Shown: piece after piece, positions 35,761 through 42,993 of the stretch
Layout: each line of letters starts with the position of its first letter
Position numbering within the stretch: the stretch's first letter is position 1
Assembly (NCBI RefSeq): GCF_008362905.1
Contig: NZ_VFJB01000005.1
Span: 62,001 to 126,000 of the forward strand
DNA: 64,000 bases
Direction of reading: 5' to 3'
Origin: Deferribacter autotrophicus
Lineage (GTDB): Bacteria > Chrysiogenota > Deferribacteres > Deferribacterales > Deferribacteraceae
The notes under the pieces: generated by a model
What the model saw: the letters and a program-made list of their open reading frames with translations, nothing else
Databases searched by the model: none
Told to the model about the DNA's origin: nothing
Made by a program: the position numbers and the translations under genes

Positions 35761-35982
35761 TTACCCCTTAACCTTTTCTTCTTTTAAAATCGTAAATACA
35801 ACATCAGGACAAATCAGTGCACAACTTTTACAAGCAATGCATTTGTTTTCATCTATACATGTTACGTAATTATAACCTGAGGTATTAAATTTCCCTGAAT
35901 AACTCAAAATCTCTTTTGGGCATACAGTGATACAGAGACCACAACCTTTGCATTTTTCGATATCGATAATTACTTTTGGCAT
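35761..35982 (-). CDS. korD: 2-Oxoacid oxidoreductase delta subunit (2[4Fe-4S] ferredoxin-like)
   Basis: A 73-residue ferredoxin-like subunit with two CxxCxxCxxxCP clusters (CKGCGLCITVCPKE and CIACKSCALICPD). It is the first gene of korD-korA-korB-korC and has GGAGG before the ATG. It carries electrons from the catalytic subunits to ferredoxin. The 167 bp between it and the lptG remnant hold its presumed promoter; I found no box worth naming. Confidence 0.93.
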   Translation of the reverse strand: MPKVIIDIEKCKGCGLCITVCPKEILSYSGKFNTSGYNYVTCIDENKCIACKSCALICPDVVFTILKEEKVKG

Positions 35983-36149
35983 TTAGACCTCCGATAAGTT
36001 TTCAGGCCATCATTATTATTTGAAGTAATAAAAAAATCAAATACTTTTTGTTTTAGTTTAGTTATATTGAATCAATGTTCGTAACTTTATTGAAATTAAA
36101 GGATAAAAAGTACAAAAACTGTTGTAATGTTCAATTATAATAAACAGCC

Positions 36150-37191
36150 TTATAAGCCTTTTTCTTTTTTTGTAATTAGATATAAACCAAAAAATGTGAA
36201 AATTAAATGTGAAGTAAAGTTTGCTAATATGGGGGTTAAAACTCCATTTTTCCCTAATGAAAGACATATTGATTGTAATATCCAAAATAACACACTAAAA
36301 GTCAAAGACTTAGAAGCTATTTTTATGTACTGATAATTTCTCGAAATATCAATAGATAAAGGAATTAAAAAAATGACCATAACAATCAAAATTAATGGTA
36401 CAGATATTTTGCTGTAATAGATGAGTTTATATTTATCAGCATTAAGCCCTTTCGATTCATAAGTTTTAATAATTTTATTTAGTTCTTTAAAAGTGAGTTT
36501 TTTGGGTTCATCTGATGGTAGTTTTATTAGTTGAGTCAATGTGTCGTTTACAGTTATCAAACTTGTAGATGATTTATCAAGCTTTGGAATATCAGTTGTA
36601 TCAAAAGATTGATAATTGTAAAATGTCCAAGCATTATTACCATTATAAATTGCTTTGTCAGCCTTTGTTACTTTTACAATATTGTTGTCTTTAATTTTAT
36701 AAATTGTTATGTCAAAAATGACTTATATTCCTCAAATTTATCAAAGAATCTCTTAAATCCGTCGTTTGATAGAGGTAATGATGTTGCAGATGCGAAGCTG
36801 AGTTTTCCTGTATCAAAAAGGTCAAGCATTGTATCCTGAAGAACTAGATTAAAATTCCAGTAAAAAATAAATTTAAAATTACAATTAATGAGGCTAATTC
36901 TTTGATTTTACCGCCGAGACTGAGATATGCAATAAGTTCATTGTTTTTAATTAGTCTCAATATGGTAATTACAACAGCTGTTGCTCCGGCTACAGGAAAA
37001 ACTTGATATATAGAATAAGGGATTTTTAAAAGATCAAATATTATTATATCAAATAGAGATGTATTATATTTTGATATGTATTTTGTGTGCTGGATTATCT
37101 GGAAAAAAGTATATAAAATTAATATTAGGGCAAGCACTGAAATCAGATTTAATATGTATATTTTTAGGACATATTTATTAAATTTTTTCAT
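36150..37191 (-). pseudogene. lptG: LptG-like LPS export permease gene with two frameshifts
   Basis: The N-terminal frame (37191 down to a TAG near 36845) gives MKKFNKYVLKIYILNL and three membrane segments. The sequence then continues in a second frame ([18 protein letters not shown] to EEYKSFLT) and a third ([15 protein letters not shown] to the C-terminal membrane segments ending ITKKEKGL). Adding one base in a T run near 36855-36872 and one in the five-T run near 36718 restores a single 347-residue YjgP/YjgQ-family protein, the normal size. LptG works with LptF and LptB to extract lipopolysaccharide. Both defects sit at homopolymers, so sequencing error is as likely as real decay. Confidence 0.85.
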
Positions 37192-37192
37192 T

Positions 37193-38227
37193 TTAAACCT
37201 TTTTCAATGCTAAAATTGATAATAAGCAAAAAATTATATTTGCAATCCAAGCAGCTAGAAACGGAGGCATGGTATTAATCATGTTTTGGGAAAAGATAAA
37301 TAATGAGTTGTAAACAAGAACTACTAAGATAGACATAAAAAGTCCAAAAGTTTTTCCACTTCTATGAAAAAATGAACCTAAAATGGCTCCGAAAAAAGCC
37401 ATAATTATGGAGGCAAAAGGGAGTGCAAACCGTTTTGAATATTCAAATTTATAAAGCGTATTTTTTTTAAAGTTACTCTTTAATTCTTTCAAAGTCATCA
37501 GTCTCTCTGACTTAATATCTATTTTATTTTTCGCAATTATAGGAATATTTATAAGAAAATTGCTAAACTCTATTTTTGAGGGAGTAGTTTTACTCATATT
37601 TAATAGAGATCCTTTCTTTAAGTTAAAAATTAAATTTCCATCATTTGTGTTTGTAATAGTACCTAATTTAGAAGTTATTACTACATTTTTGTCTTTGTTG
37701 ATAATTATAAGTCCACTGTATTTATTATGATTTATTTTTTTGTCAGCATAAAGAATAAAACCTGGTATTTCTGTATATAGTTCATGTTCTTTAAAATCTT
37801 TTATTGAGACAAACTTTGAGACTTCGAAAAGTTTTTTTATTGCGAATTCATTACCGAGTGGCATGAGATATGTGCTCATTAAAATAGCTAATATTAAAGA
37901 CAATGTACCGAAAATGATGGTGGGTTTATAAAGTGAAATTTTATTTGCACCAAAAGATTTGATAGCAATCAGTTCAGAATCATCAGAAAGTCGTCCATAA
38001 ACTATCAAAGATGCTAATAAAGTAGATGTGGGGATTGTAATAACAAGGAAAGAGGGGATATAGAAAATTATTAATTCGATAATGAAGAAAAAAGGAACAT
38101 TCTTTGTAAATATTAAATCAGATAATGAAATTAGTTTGTCTAGCAATAAAAGAAAAATGAAAAAAAAATTACCAAGGATAAATATTGGTATTAATTCTTT
38201 AATAATATATTTTTCTATTAATTTCAT
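37193..38227 (-). CDS. lptF: LptF, LPS export permease
   Basis: A 344-residue YjgP/YjgQ-family protein. Three N-terminal membrane segments (within about residues 10-120) include the coupling-helix region YGRLSDDSELIAIKSFG. A periplasmic beta-jellyroll (about 130-260) and three C-terminal segments follow, with FALPFASIIMAFFGAILG. It is paired with the lptG-like gene one base downstream. Its start overlaps the DUF1820 gene by 4 bp. The family assignment is firm; LptF versus LptG is inferred from gene order. Confidence 0.9.
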   Translation of the reverse strand: MKLIEKYIIKELIPIFILGNFFFIFLLLLDKLISLSDLIFTKNVPFFFIIELIIFYIPSFLVITIPTSTLLASLIVYGRLSDDSELIAIKSFGANKISLYKPTIIFGTLSLILAILMSTYLMPLGNEFAIKKLFEVSKFVSIKDFKEHELYTEIPGFILYADKKINHNKYSGLIIINKDKNVVITSKLGTITNTNDGNLIFNLKKGSLLNMSKTTPSKIEFSNFLINIPIIAKNKIDIKSERLMTLKELKSNFKKNTLYKFEYSKRFALPFASIIMAFFGAILGSFFHRSGKTFGLFMSILVVLVYNSLFIFSQNMINTMPPFLAAWIANIIFCLLSILALKKV

Positions 38228-38511
38228 GAATCGTTTTTATAGAGCCTAATAATGGGTGTTTCTTTCTCTAAAATAATTTCATCAATTCTGACGATATAGT
38301 TTATCGGGATAAAGGTTCTTTCTACGTCTTTAAATTCACTTCTTATTTTATCATCATTTGGGGTGAACAAAATCTCTGAAGTATCAAGGAAAACAATATC
38401 TGATACTTCTATGAGCCCCAAAAACGAAGAGGTATTAACTTTGCTTGCATGAATTGTAAGAATTTCTTTTTTATCATTTAAAAAAGTAATCTTAAACAAT
38501 TTCTTTTTCAT
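38224..38511 (-). CDS. DUF1820 family protein
   Basis: A 95-residue protein. The block FLGLIEVSDIVFLD, followed by FTPNDDKIRSEFKDVERTF and IPINYIVRIDEI, matches my memory of the DUF1820 pattern (GFIEVEDLVF, then LKxEFxGVxRxYIPMHAVIRIDEV). No function is established. It overlaps lptF by 4 bp and the gene before it by 4 bp, so it sits in a tightly coupled operon with the LPS export permeases. Confidence 0.75.
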   Translation of the reverse strand: MKKKLFKITFLNDKKEILTIHASKVNTSSFLGLIEVSDIVFLDTSEILFTPNDDKIRSEFKDVERTFIPINYIVRIDEIILEKETPIIRLYKNDS

Positions 38512-39017
38512 AATTTCGGCCTTATCAATAATTTTGGTTTTCCATTAACAATATTTATTTTTATATCAAAATCATTAAAACCTTTTGCTTGCATCTCTTT
38601 CACTTTCTTATTTATCACCTTTTTGATCTTATCTTTATTATAGGAATCTGAAAGTTTTTCAAGTTCTTTATCAATTTTTTTATTTATGTTTAGTTCAATT
38701 TTGTTTTTTTGAATCTCAGCATCTAAAGAGCCTCTTTTTACAAAAGTTCTTTTAATACCTTCCTTTTCCATCATTTTTCTGTTCCATTTTTCCCTGTAAG
38801 TCAAAAATCTAGCAACTAAATTGTTAAATTTGAAACGAAGCGTAGGATTTGTTATCTGGGATAAGTTGTATTTTCTAATAATTTTGTTAATTTCTCTTTC
38901 TCTTACAACAGGAGGGAATTTCATATTACCCGCAAAAAAATTAGCGTATTCAAAATTAAATGACTTTATTAGACTTTCAAACTTTTCAAGGTCCTCTTGT
39001 ATCTCTTTTATTTCCAT
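38508..39017 (-). CDS. MXAN_5187 C-terminal-domain-like helical protein
   Basis: A 169-residue charged, mostly helical protein. The segment PPVVREREINKIIRKYN followed by NPTLRFKFNNLVARFLTYREKW closely follows the MXAN_5187_C pattern (small domain with RFRFNxLxxRYxTYxExW). The C-terminal half is a Lys/Glu-rich coil ending in a short strand-like piece (KINIVNGKPKLLIRPKL). Its function is unknown. It overlaps both neighbours slightly. Confidence 0.65.
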   Translation of the reverse strand: MEIKEIQEDLEKFESLIKSFNFEYANFFAGNMKFPPVVREREINKIIRKYNLSQITNPTLRFKFNNLVARFLTYREKWNRKMMEKEGIKRTFVKRGSLDAEIQKNKIELNINKKIDKELEKLSDSYNKDKIKKVINKKVKEMQAKGFNDFDIKINIVNGKPKLLIRPKL

Positions 39018-39385
39018 TCAAAAAACCTTATTTCTGAGTTTGTGACAAAAATATCAAAAACAAAGTTTACAATCCCTATTATTATACTTCCACCTACAGC
39101 AGGCCAAAAGCCATCAATAAAGAAACCACCAATTATTACTGATGTCAATTTTAAGATAAATGCATTGGTGATAAGATAAAAAAATCCAAAAGATAATATC
39201 TGAATAGGTAAGGTAACTATAAGTATAATAGGTTTTAATATAATATTTAAAATGGTTAAAAGAACTCCTGCGATGATTAAAGATAAAAATGAGTTGATAA
39301 CAATATGTTTAAAAATTATGGCAGCGAATCCAATTGCCACAATATTTACACATATTCTGTACACTATAAAGCTAGGTCTATACAT
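39008..39385 (-). CDS. Phage-holin-superfamily-IV-like membrane protein (YvlD type)
   Basis: A 125-residue protein with four hydrophobic segments. The pattern INSFLSLIIAGVLLTILN followed by ILKPIILIVTLPIQILSFG and FYLITNAFILKL is diagnostic of the small four-helix family named mycobacterial 4TM phage holin superfamily IV; most members are chromosomal and have no phage link. It is the first gene of the minus-strand run leading into the LPS export genes. AGGA lies eight bases before the ATG. Confidence 0.8.
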   Translation of the reverse strand: MYRPSFIVYRICVNIVAIGFAAIIFKHIVINSFLSLIIAGVLLTILNIILKPIILIVTLPIQILSFGFFYLITNAFILKLTSVIIGGFFIDGFWPAVGGSIIIGIVNFVFDIFVTNSEIRFFEWK

Positions 39386-39456
39386 AAATTATCCTAAATT
39401 GATTTATTGTTTAATATAATCTAAAGCGAAAAAATTAACAAGTAGATATTAAAAAA

Positions 39457-39474
39457 GCCAGCCATGTGGCTGGC
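39457..39474 (-). terminator. Terminator of the desulforedoxin-like gene (hairpin with flanking A and T runs)
   Basis: GCCAGCCA-TG-TGGCTGGC. On the minus strand a six-T run follows the stem (plus-strand As at 39451-39456); on the plus strand a run of As follows. It lies 178 bp downstream of the desulforedoxin-like stop, with another hairpin between. Confidence 0.7.
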
Positions 39475-39482
39475 AAAAAATA

Positions 39483-39517
39483 TATTTTAAGGAGGGGGGA
39501 GGAGGGTCCTTAAAATA
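39483..39517. other. A/T-stem hairpin with a G-rich loop
   Basis: TATTTTAAGGA (39483-39493) pairs with TCCTTAAAATA (39507-39517). The 13-base loop is GGGGGGAGGAGGG, and with neighbouring bases gives four closely spaced G runs. It is very unlike the A+T-rich surroundings. The region from 39518 to 39651 shows nothing else. Confidence 0.6.
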
Positions 39518-39651
39518 TCTGAATGTTAATATATAAAATATTTTGCTAATGTCAAGTAAAAAAGTTAAAAAATATAACTTATTTTAACAACAAAGATATT
39601 TATTTAAGTCAGATATGTCATTAACAAATAGAAAATTAGATTTTAGAATGA

Positions 39652-39768
39652 CTAAACTTTTTTCATTTCTTGGCCGCAGCATACCAGTGTACCTTCACCT
39701 GCTTCAACGATTTTTACTTTGTTGCCACATATAGAGCAATAATATGTTTCTCCCACTTTTGTAGCCAT
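39652..39768 (-). CDS. Desulforedoxin-like 38-residue iron protein
   Basis: A very short gene. The ATG at 39768 has a strong AAAGGAGG upstream, and the protein of 38 residues carries C11-x2-C14 (YYCSICGN) and the adjacent pair C30-C31 (TLVCCGQEM). This CxxC plus CC spacing is the Fe(Cys)4 site of desulforedoxin and of the N-terminal domain of desulfoferrodoxin (superoxide reductase). The superoxide-reducing domain itself is missing, so this is a stand-alone electron-transfer or redox domain. It has its own extended -10 promoter and downstream hairpins. Confidence 0.88.
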   Translation of the reverse strand: MATKVGETYYCSICGNKVKIVEAGEGTLVCCGQEMKKV

Positions 39769-39791
39769 CTTTTTACCTCCTTTCTTTTTTT

Positions 39792-39800
39792 ATTATAGCA
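39792..39800 (-). promoter_or_regulatory. Extended -10 promoter of the desulforedoxin-like gene
   Basis: On the minus strand, TGC directly followed by TATAAT (39797-39792), about 24 bases before the start codon. No good -35 box is seen, as expected for an extended -10 element. Confidence 0.55.
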
Positions 39801-39874
39801 TAAATTTAAATTTTTGTGGTTTGTTTATAGAAATAAAGATTGTCAATTTTTGAGGTATGTTGTAGAGTATAATT

Positions 39875-40882
39875 ATGAAAGAGAAAGTTAAATATTTTTA
39901 CAAGAAAAAAGTACATTTTTTAATGCAAAGCGAAGAATTTAATAGAGCTGAATTGTTGCTGAAAAATTATTTAAAGCGTAGAGATATCTCAGCTGTAGAT
40001 AAGTCTAAAATTTATGAGCTTTTAGGAGTCTTGAAATTTCAAACAGGCAATTACAAGCTTTCGAAAAGATATTATAATTTAGCTCTTAAATATAATGTAA
40101 AAAATAGTAATGCTTTGCTTAATTTTGGGAACATTTTGATTATTGAAAATCGATATTATGATGCAATTAAGTTATTAAAAAATTATTTAAAGTATCAGAA
40201 GTATAAGAAAGAAGTGCTGAGACAGTTGGGAAGTTGCTATGCCTTTGTTGGAGATATAGCTCATGCAAGATTTATCTTTGAGAAAATATTAAAAGAAACT
40301 GACCTTGATGAGCAGTCTTTTGTAGATTATGCTTATGGTTATGTTGTAAATAAAGATTTTAAGTCAGCCAAAAAGATTATAATCAAAGCTTTAAGTAAAT
40401 ACCCTGATAGTTTTGTTCTTCTCGATGCTTACGATGAGTTTACCGACATTGAAGAAAATATGCGAGATATTAAAAAGAATATTCTATTCCCATTTTTACA
40501 GTCAATAGATAATAAACTGTATTTAAGAGCTGCAACCATTCTCACTGAAGGGATGTGCATAAGGGGATACTTTAGATTTGAAATAGAAAAAGGTTTAGAG
40601 TTGCTAGGTAGTTTGCATAAAGAGAAAGCTGTATTTTCAAATAGTAATTTGTTAGCAGCAGTATGTGAATATTTTACTACTTTGAGTATTGCTGATACGG
40701 ATTTTACTTTAAATACGGTAGCGACATTTTATAATATTAATAAAAATACCTTAAAGAAAGCTGTGGACATGGTGAATGCTAATTACAAGGATATTATTGA
40801 AGAATTTACTAGTGAATTAAATATGTTTTACAATTATGAGTTAGATAAAATTGCAGATGAATTAGAGGATTTCGATGACTAA
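39875..40882 (+). CDS. TPR-repeat protein
   Basis: A 335-residue helical protein. Tetratricopeptide-like repeats occupy about residues 15-190 (for example KIYELLGVLKFQTGNYKLSKR and ALLNFGNILIIENRYYDAIKL, each quoted in part). The C-terminal part (about 215-320) is a different helical region containing LAAVCEYFTTLSIADTDFTL and ATFYNINKNTLKKAVDMV, which could be a helix-turn-helix. It overlaps the next gene by 8 bp, followed by pilT, so a scaffold role in a pilus or envelope system is possible. A TATAAT lies one base before the ATG, too close to drive this start codon. Confidence 0.7.
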   Translation: MKEKVKYFYKKKVHFLMQSEEFNRAELLLKNYLKRRDISAVDKSKIYELLGVLKFQTGNYKLSKRYYNLALKYNVKNSNALLNFGNILIIENRYYDAIKLLKNYLKYQKYKKEVLRQLGSCYAFVGDIAHARFIFEKILKETDLDEQSFVDYAYGYVVNKDFKSAKKIIIKALSKYPDSFVLLDAYDEFTDIEENMRDIKKNILFPFLQSIDNKLYLRAATILTEGMCIRGYFRFEIEKGLELLGSLHKEKAVFSNSNLLAAVCEYFTTLSIADTDFTLNTVATFYNINKNTLKKAVDMVNANYKDIIEEFTSELNMFYNYELDKIADELEDFDD

Positions 40883-41936
40883 AAAAAATATAGGTGAATT
40901 ATTAGTTGAATATGGGTTGATAAATGAAAAAGACTTAAAAGAAGGGTTAGATTATCAGAAATCACGTGATTTAAGATTGGGGGAAGCTCTTGTTGAGCTT
41001 GGTAAGGTATCTTATGATGATATTGAATATATTTTAAGTAAACAGTTAGATATTCCGTTTGTGATTTTAAATGAAAAGATTCTTGATAAAAATTATATTA
41101 AAACTTTTCCACCAACTTTACTCAAGAAATTCAATTTTATCCCCCTTTATGAAACAGGGGATATTTTAGCCATTGTCACGGATGATCCATTTAACAGTGA
41201 GCTTATTAATGAATTGGAAAAACTAAAGCAGAAAAAAGTTCAGGTGTCTTTAGCCAATGGTAGAAAAATTAAAGAGCTTTTAGAAAAGATTATAAAAGAT
41301 GAAAGTGAGTTAGATGTTTTTTTAAAAGACTGGTTAAAAAAACTAAAGAAAACTTCTTTCTATAGACTAGATTTTATTAGAAAAGAAAATCATATAAAGG
41401 TTTTTGCCTTTGGTTTTGGCTTAAAAAAAGAACTTTTTACCTATAATTCAAACGGTGAATTGATTGATAATATTAAAAAATATTTTGTAAAAGAAGGGTA
41501 TGATATATGTTTTGAAAAGTTCAGCAATGAAAGTTGTGAGATGATTACAGTATTTCCCATTGATAGGTCATATTTCTGTGAAATTGATAATGATTTAATT
41601 GTAGTAACAAGATTTGGATTGATAAATGATGATATTTTAATTTGTTTGGATAAAAATGTTTTTTCTAAAAACTTTTTGTTTTCATCTAAAACTTATGTTC
41701 CTGGATACAGTAATTTTGTTCTTGATATAAAAAATAATTATAATAAAACTTTTACAACGGTTGATTACATCTGTGATGATAGAAAATTTTATTTTATTGG
41801 TTATATTCCAAAAAGATGCGATTGTGATAATAAAGGATGTGATAAATGTAATAATTTAGGTTATTTATTTGAAGAATTAGAAGGTTATTATACAAAAGCT
41901 GAGTTAAAAAAACTTTCGGGTTTAAAAAATGGCTAA
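40875..41936 (+). CDS. PilB/GspE-like protein with MshEN domain but no recognisable ATPase core
   Basis: A 353-residue protein. Residues 1 to about 130 form the MshEN/GspE N-terminal domain (IGELLVEYGLINEKDLKEG and RLGEALVELGKVSYDDIEYI). The middle (about 150-200) weakly recalls the N2 domain that precedes the GspE motor. The C-terminus has CDCDNKGCDKCNNLGY, like the zinc tetracysteine of GspE/PilB. There is no Walker A or Walker B, and at 353 residues it lacks about 200 residues of a typical PilB. MshEN domains can bind c-di-GMP, and this window encodes two diguanylate cyclases. The inferred role is a regulatory partner of the PilT motor encoded next, overlapping by 8 bp. Confidence 0.75.
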   Translation: MTKKNIGELLVEYGLINEKDLKEGLDYQKSRDLRLGEALVELGKVSYDDIEYILSKQLDIPFVILNEKILDKNYIKTFPPTLLKKFNFIPLYETGDILAIVTDDPFNSELINELEKLKQKKVQVSLANGRKIKELLEKIIKDESELDVFLKDWLKKLKKTSFYRLDFIRKENHIKVFAFGFGLKKELFTYNSNGELIDNIKKYFVKEGYDICFEKFSNESCEMITVFPIDRSYFCEIDNDLIVVTRFGLINDDILICLDKNVFSKNFLFSSKTYVPGYSNFVLDIKNNYNKTFTTVDYICDDRKFYFIGYIPKRCDCDNKGCDKCNNLGYLFEELEGYYTKAELKKLSGLKNG

Positions 41937-42987
41937 AATTGATGCTTTTTTTAAATATTTAATTGAACAAGGTGGTAGTGATCTTCATTTGAGTTCAGGT
42001 TGTAAACCTATGATTCGTATTCATGGAGAGCTAGTGGAGATTAAATATCAGGAGTTGACCGATGAAATATTAAGAGCACTACTATTTGAGATTATAGATG
42101 AAGAAAAGAAAAAGCTCTTTTTGGAAAAAGGTGATTTAGATTTCGCATATGAAATAAAAGGTGTTGCAAGATTTAGGGCAAATTATTTTTTTCAAAAAAG
42201 AGGGATTGCAGCTGTTTTTAGACAGATTCCAGCTAAGATTTTGTCTGTTGAGGAGCTTGGCCTTCCACCTCAGATATTGAAATTTGCTGATTTATCAAGA
42301 GGGTTAGTTCTCGTAACAGGACCTACTGGGAGTGGTAAGTCAACAACTTTGGCTGCAATTATAGATTATATAAACAGAACAAGAAAGGATCATATTCTTA
42401 CTATAGAAGATCCAATAGAATTTGTGCATGAGAAAAAAGGTTGTCTTATCAATCAGAGAGAAGTTGGGAACCATACAAACTCATTTGCCTCTGCATTAAG
42501 GGCTGCGTTGAGGGAAGATCCAGATGTAATTTTAGTAGGCGAGATGAGAGATCTTGAGACCATTGAGCTTGCAATAACAGCAGCTGAAACCGGGCACTTA
42601 GTTTTTGGAACTTTGCATACTAATTCTGCAGCTAAAACAGTGGATAGAATAATTGATGCATTTCCAGCAGGGCAACAAGCACAAATAAGAACCATGCTCT
42701 CAGAATCACTAAAAGGGGTTGTTGCTCAGCAACTTTTGAAAAGATGTGATAAGCCGGGAAGAGTAGCTGCTTTGGAGATTTTGTTTGTCAATAGTGCTGT
42801 GGCTAATTTAATTAGGGAAGGTAAAACTTTCCAAATACCTTCTGTTATTCAAACAGGGAAGGCTGATGGCATGCAATTGATGGATCAATCAATTATGGAT
42901 TTATTAATGAAAAAGATTGTGTCTCCTGAAGAAGCCTATTTAAAGGCTAATGATAAAAAAGCATTTGAGAGATTTTTGAAACAATAG
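41929..42987 (+). CDS. pilT: PilT-like retraction ATPase
   Basis: A 352-residue hexameric motor of the type IV pilus retraction family. Opening GGSDLHLSSGCKPMIRIHG is typical of PilT; Walker A is GPTGSGKST (about residues 131-139), the Asp box is ILTIEDPIEF, Walker B is DPDVILVGEMRD, and the His box is GHLVFGTLHTNSA. The AIRNLIRE-like motif of PilT is conserved as VANLIREGKT. No pilin or PilC gene is in the window, so its target pilus is encoded elsewhere. Confidence 0.92.
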   Translation: MAKIDAFFKYLIEQGGSDLHLSSGCKPMIRIHGELVEIKYQELTDEILRALLFEIIDEEKKKLFLEKGDLDFAYEIKGVARFRANYFFQKRGIAAVFRQIPAKILSVEELGLPPQILKFADLSRGLVLVTGPTGSGKSTTLAAIIDYINRTRKDHILTIEDPIEFVHEKKGCLINQREVGNHTNSFASALRAALREDPDVILVGEMRDLETIELAITAAETGHLVFGTLHTNSAAKTVDRIIDAFPAGQQAQIRTMLSESLKGVVAQQLLKRCDKPGRVAALEILFVNSAVANLIREGKTFQIPSVIQTGKADGMQLMDQSIMDLLMKKIVSPEEAYLKANDKKAFERFLKQ

Positions 42988-42993
42988 AGCTAA

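Noticed and set aside
36127-36333. 68-codon plus-strand open frame near the lptG 3' end
   Set aside because: It is antisense to the conserved C-terminal part of the LptG-like sequence.
36150-36560. Separate 136-residue membrane protein
   Set aside because: Its sequence is the C-terminal third of an LptG protein and continues the two upstream frames; it is a fragment, not a gene of its own.
39008-39385. Evidence of a prophage (holin-like protein)
   Set aside because: The four-helix family is widespread on chromosomes, and no other phage gene or attachment site is seen.
39868-39873. TATAAT directly before the TPR gene, as another leaderless promoter
   Set aside because: Only one base separates it from the ATG, so transcription would begin inside the gene, and no -35 box fits (spacers of 22 or 12 bases).
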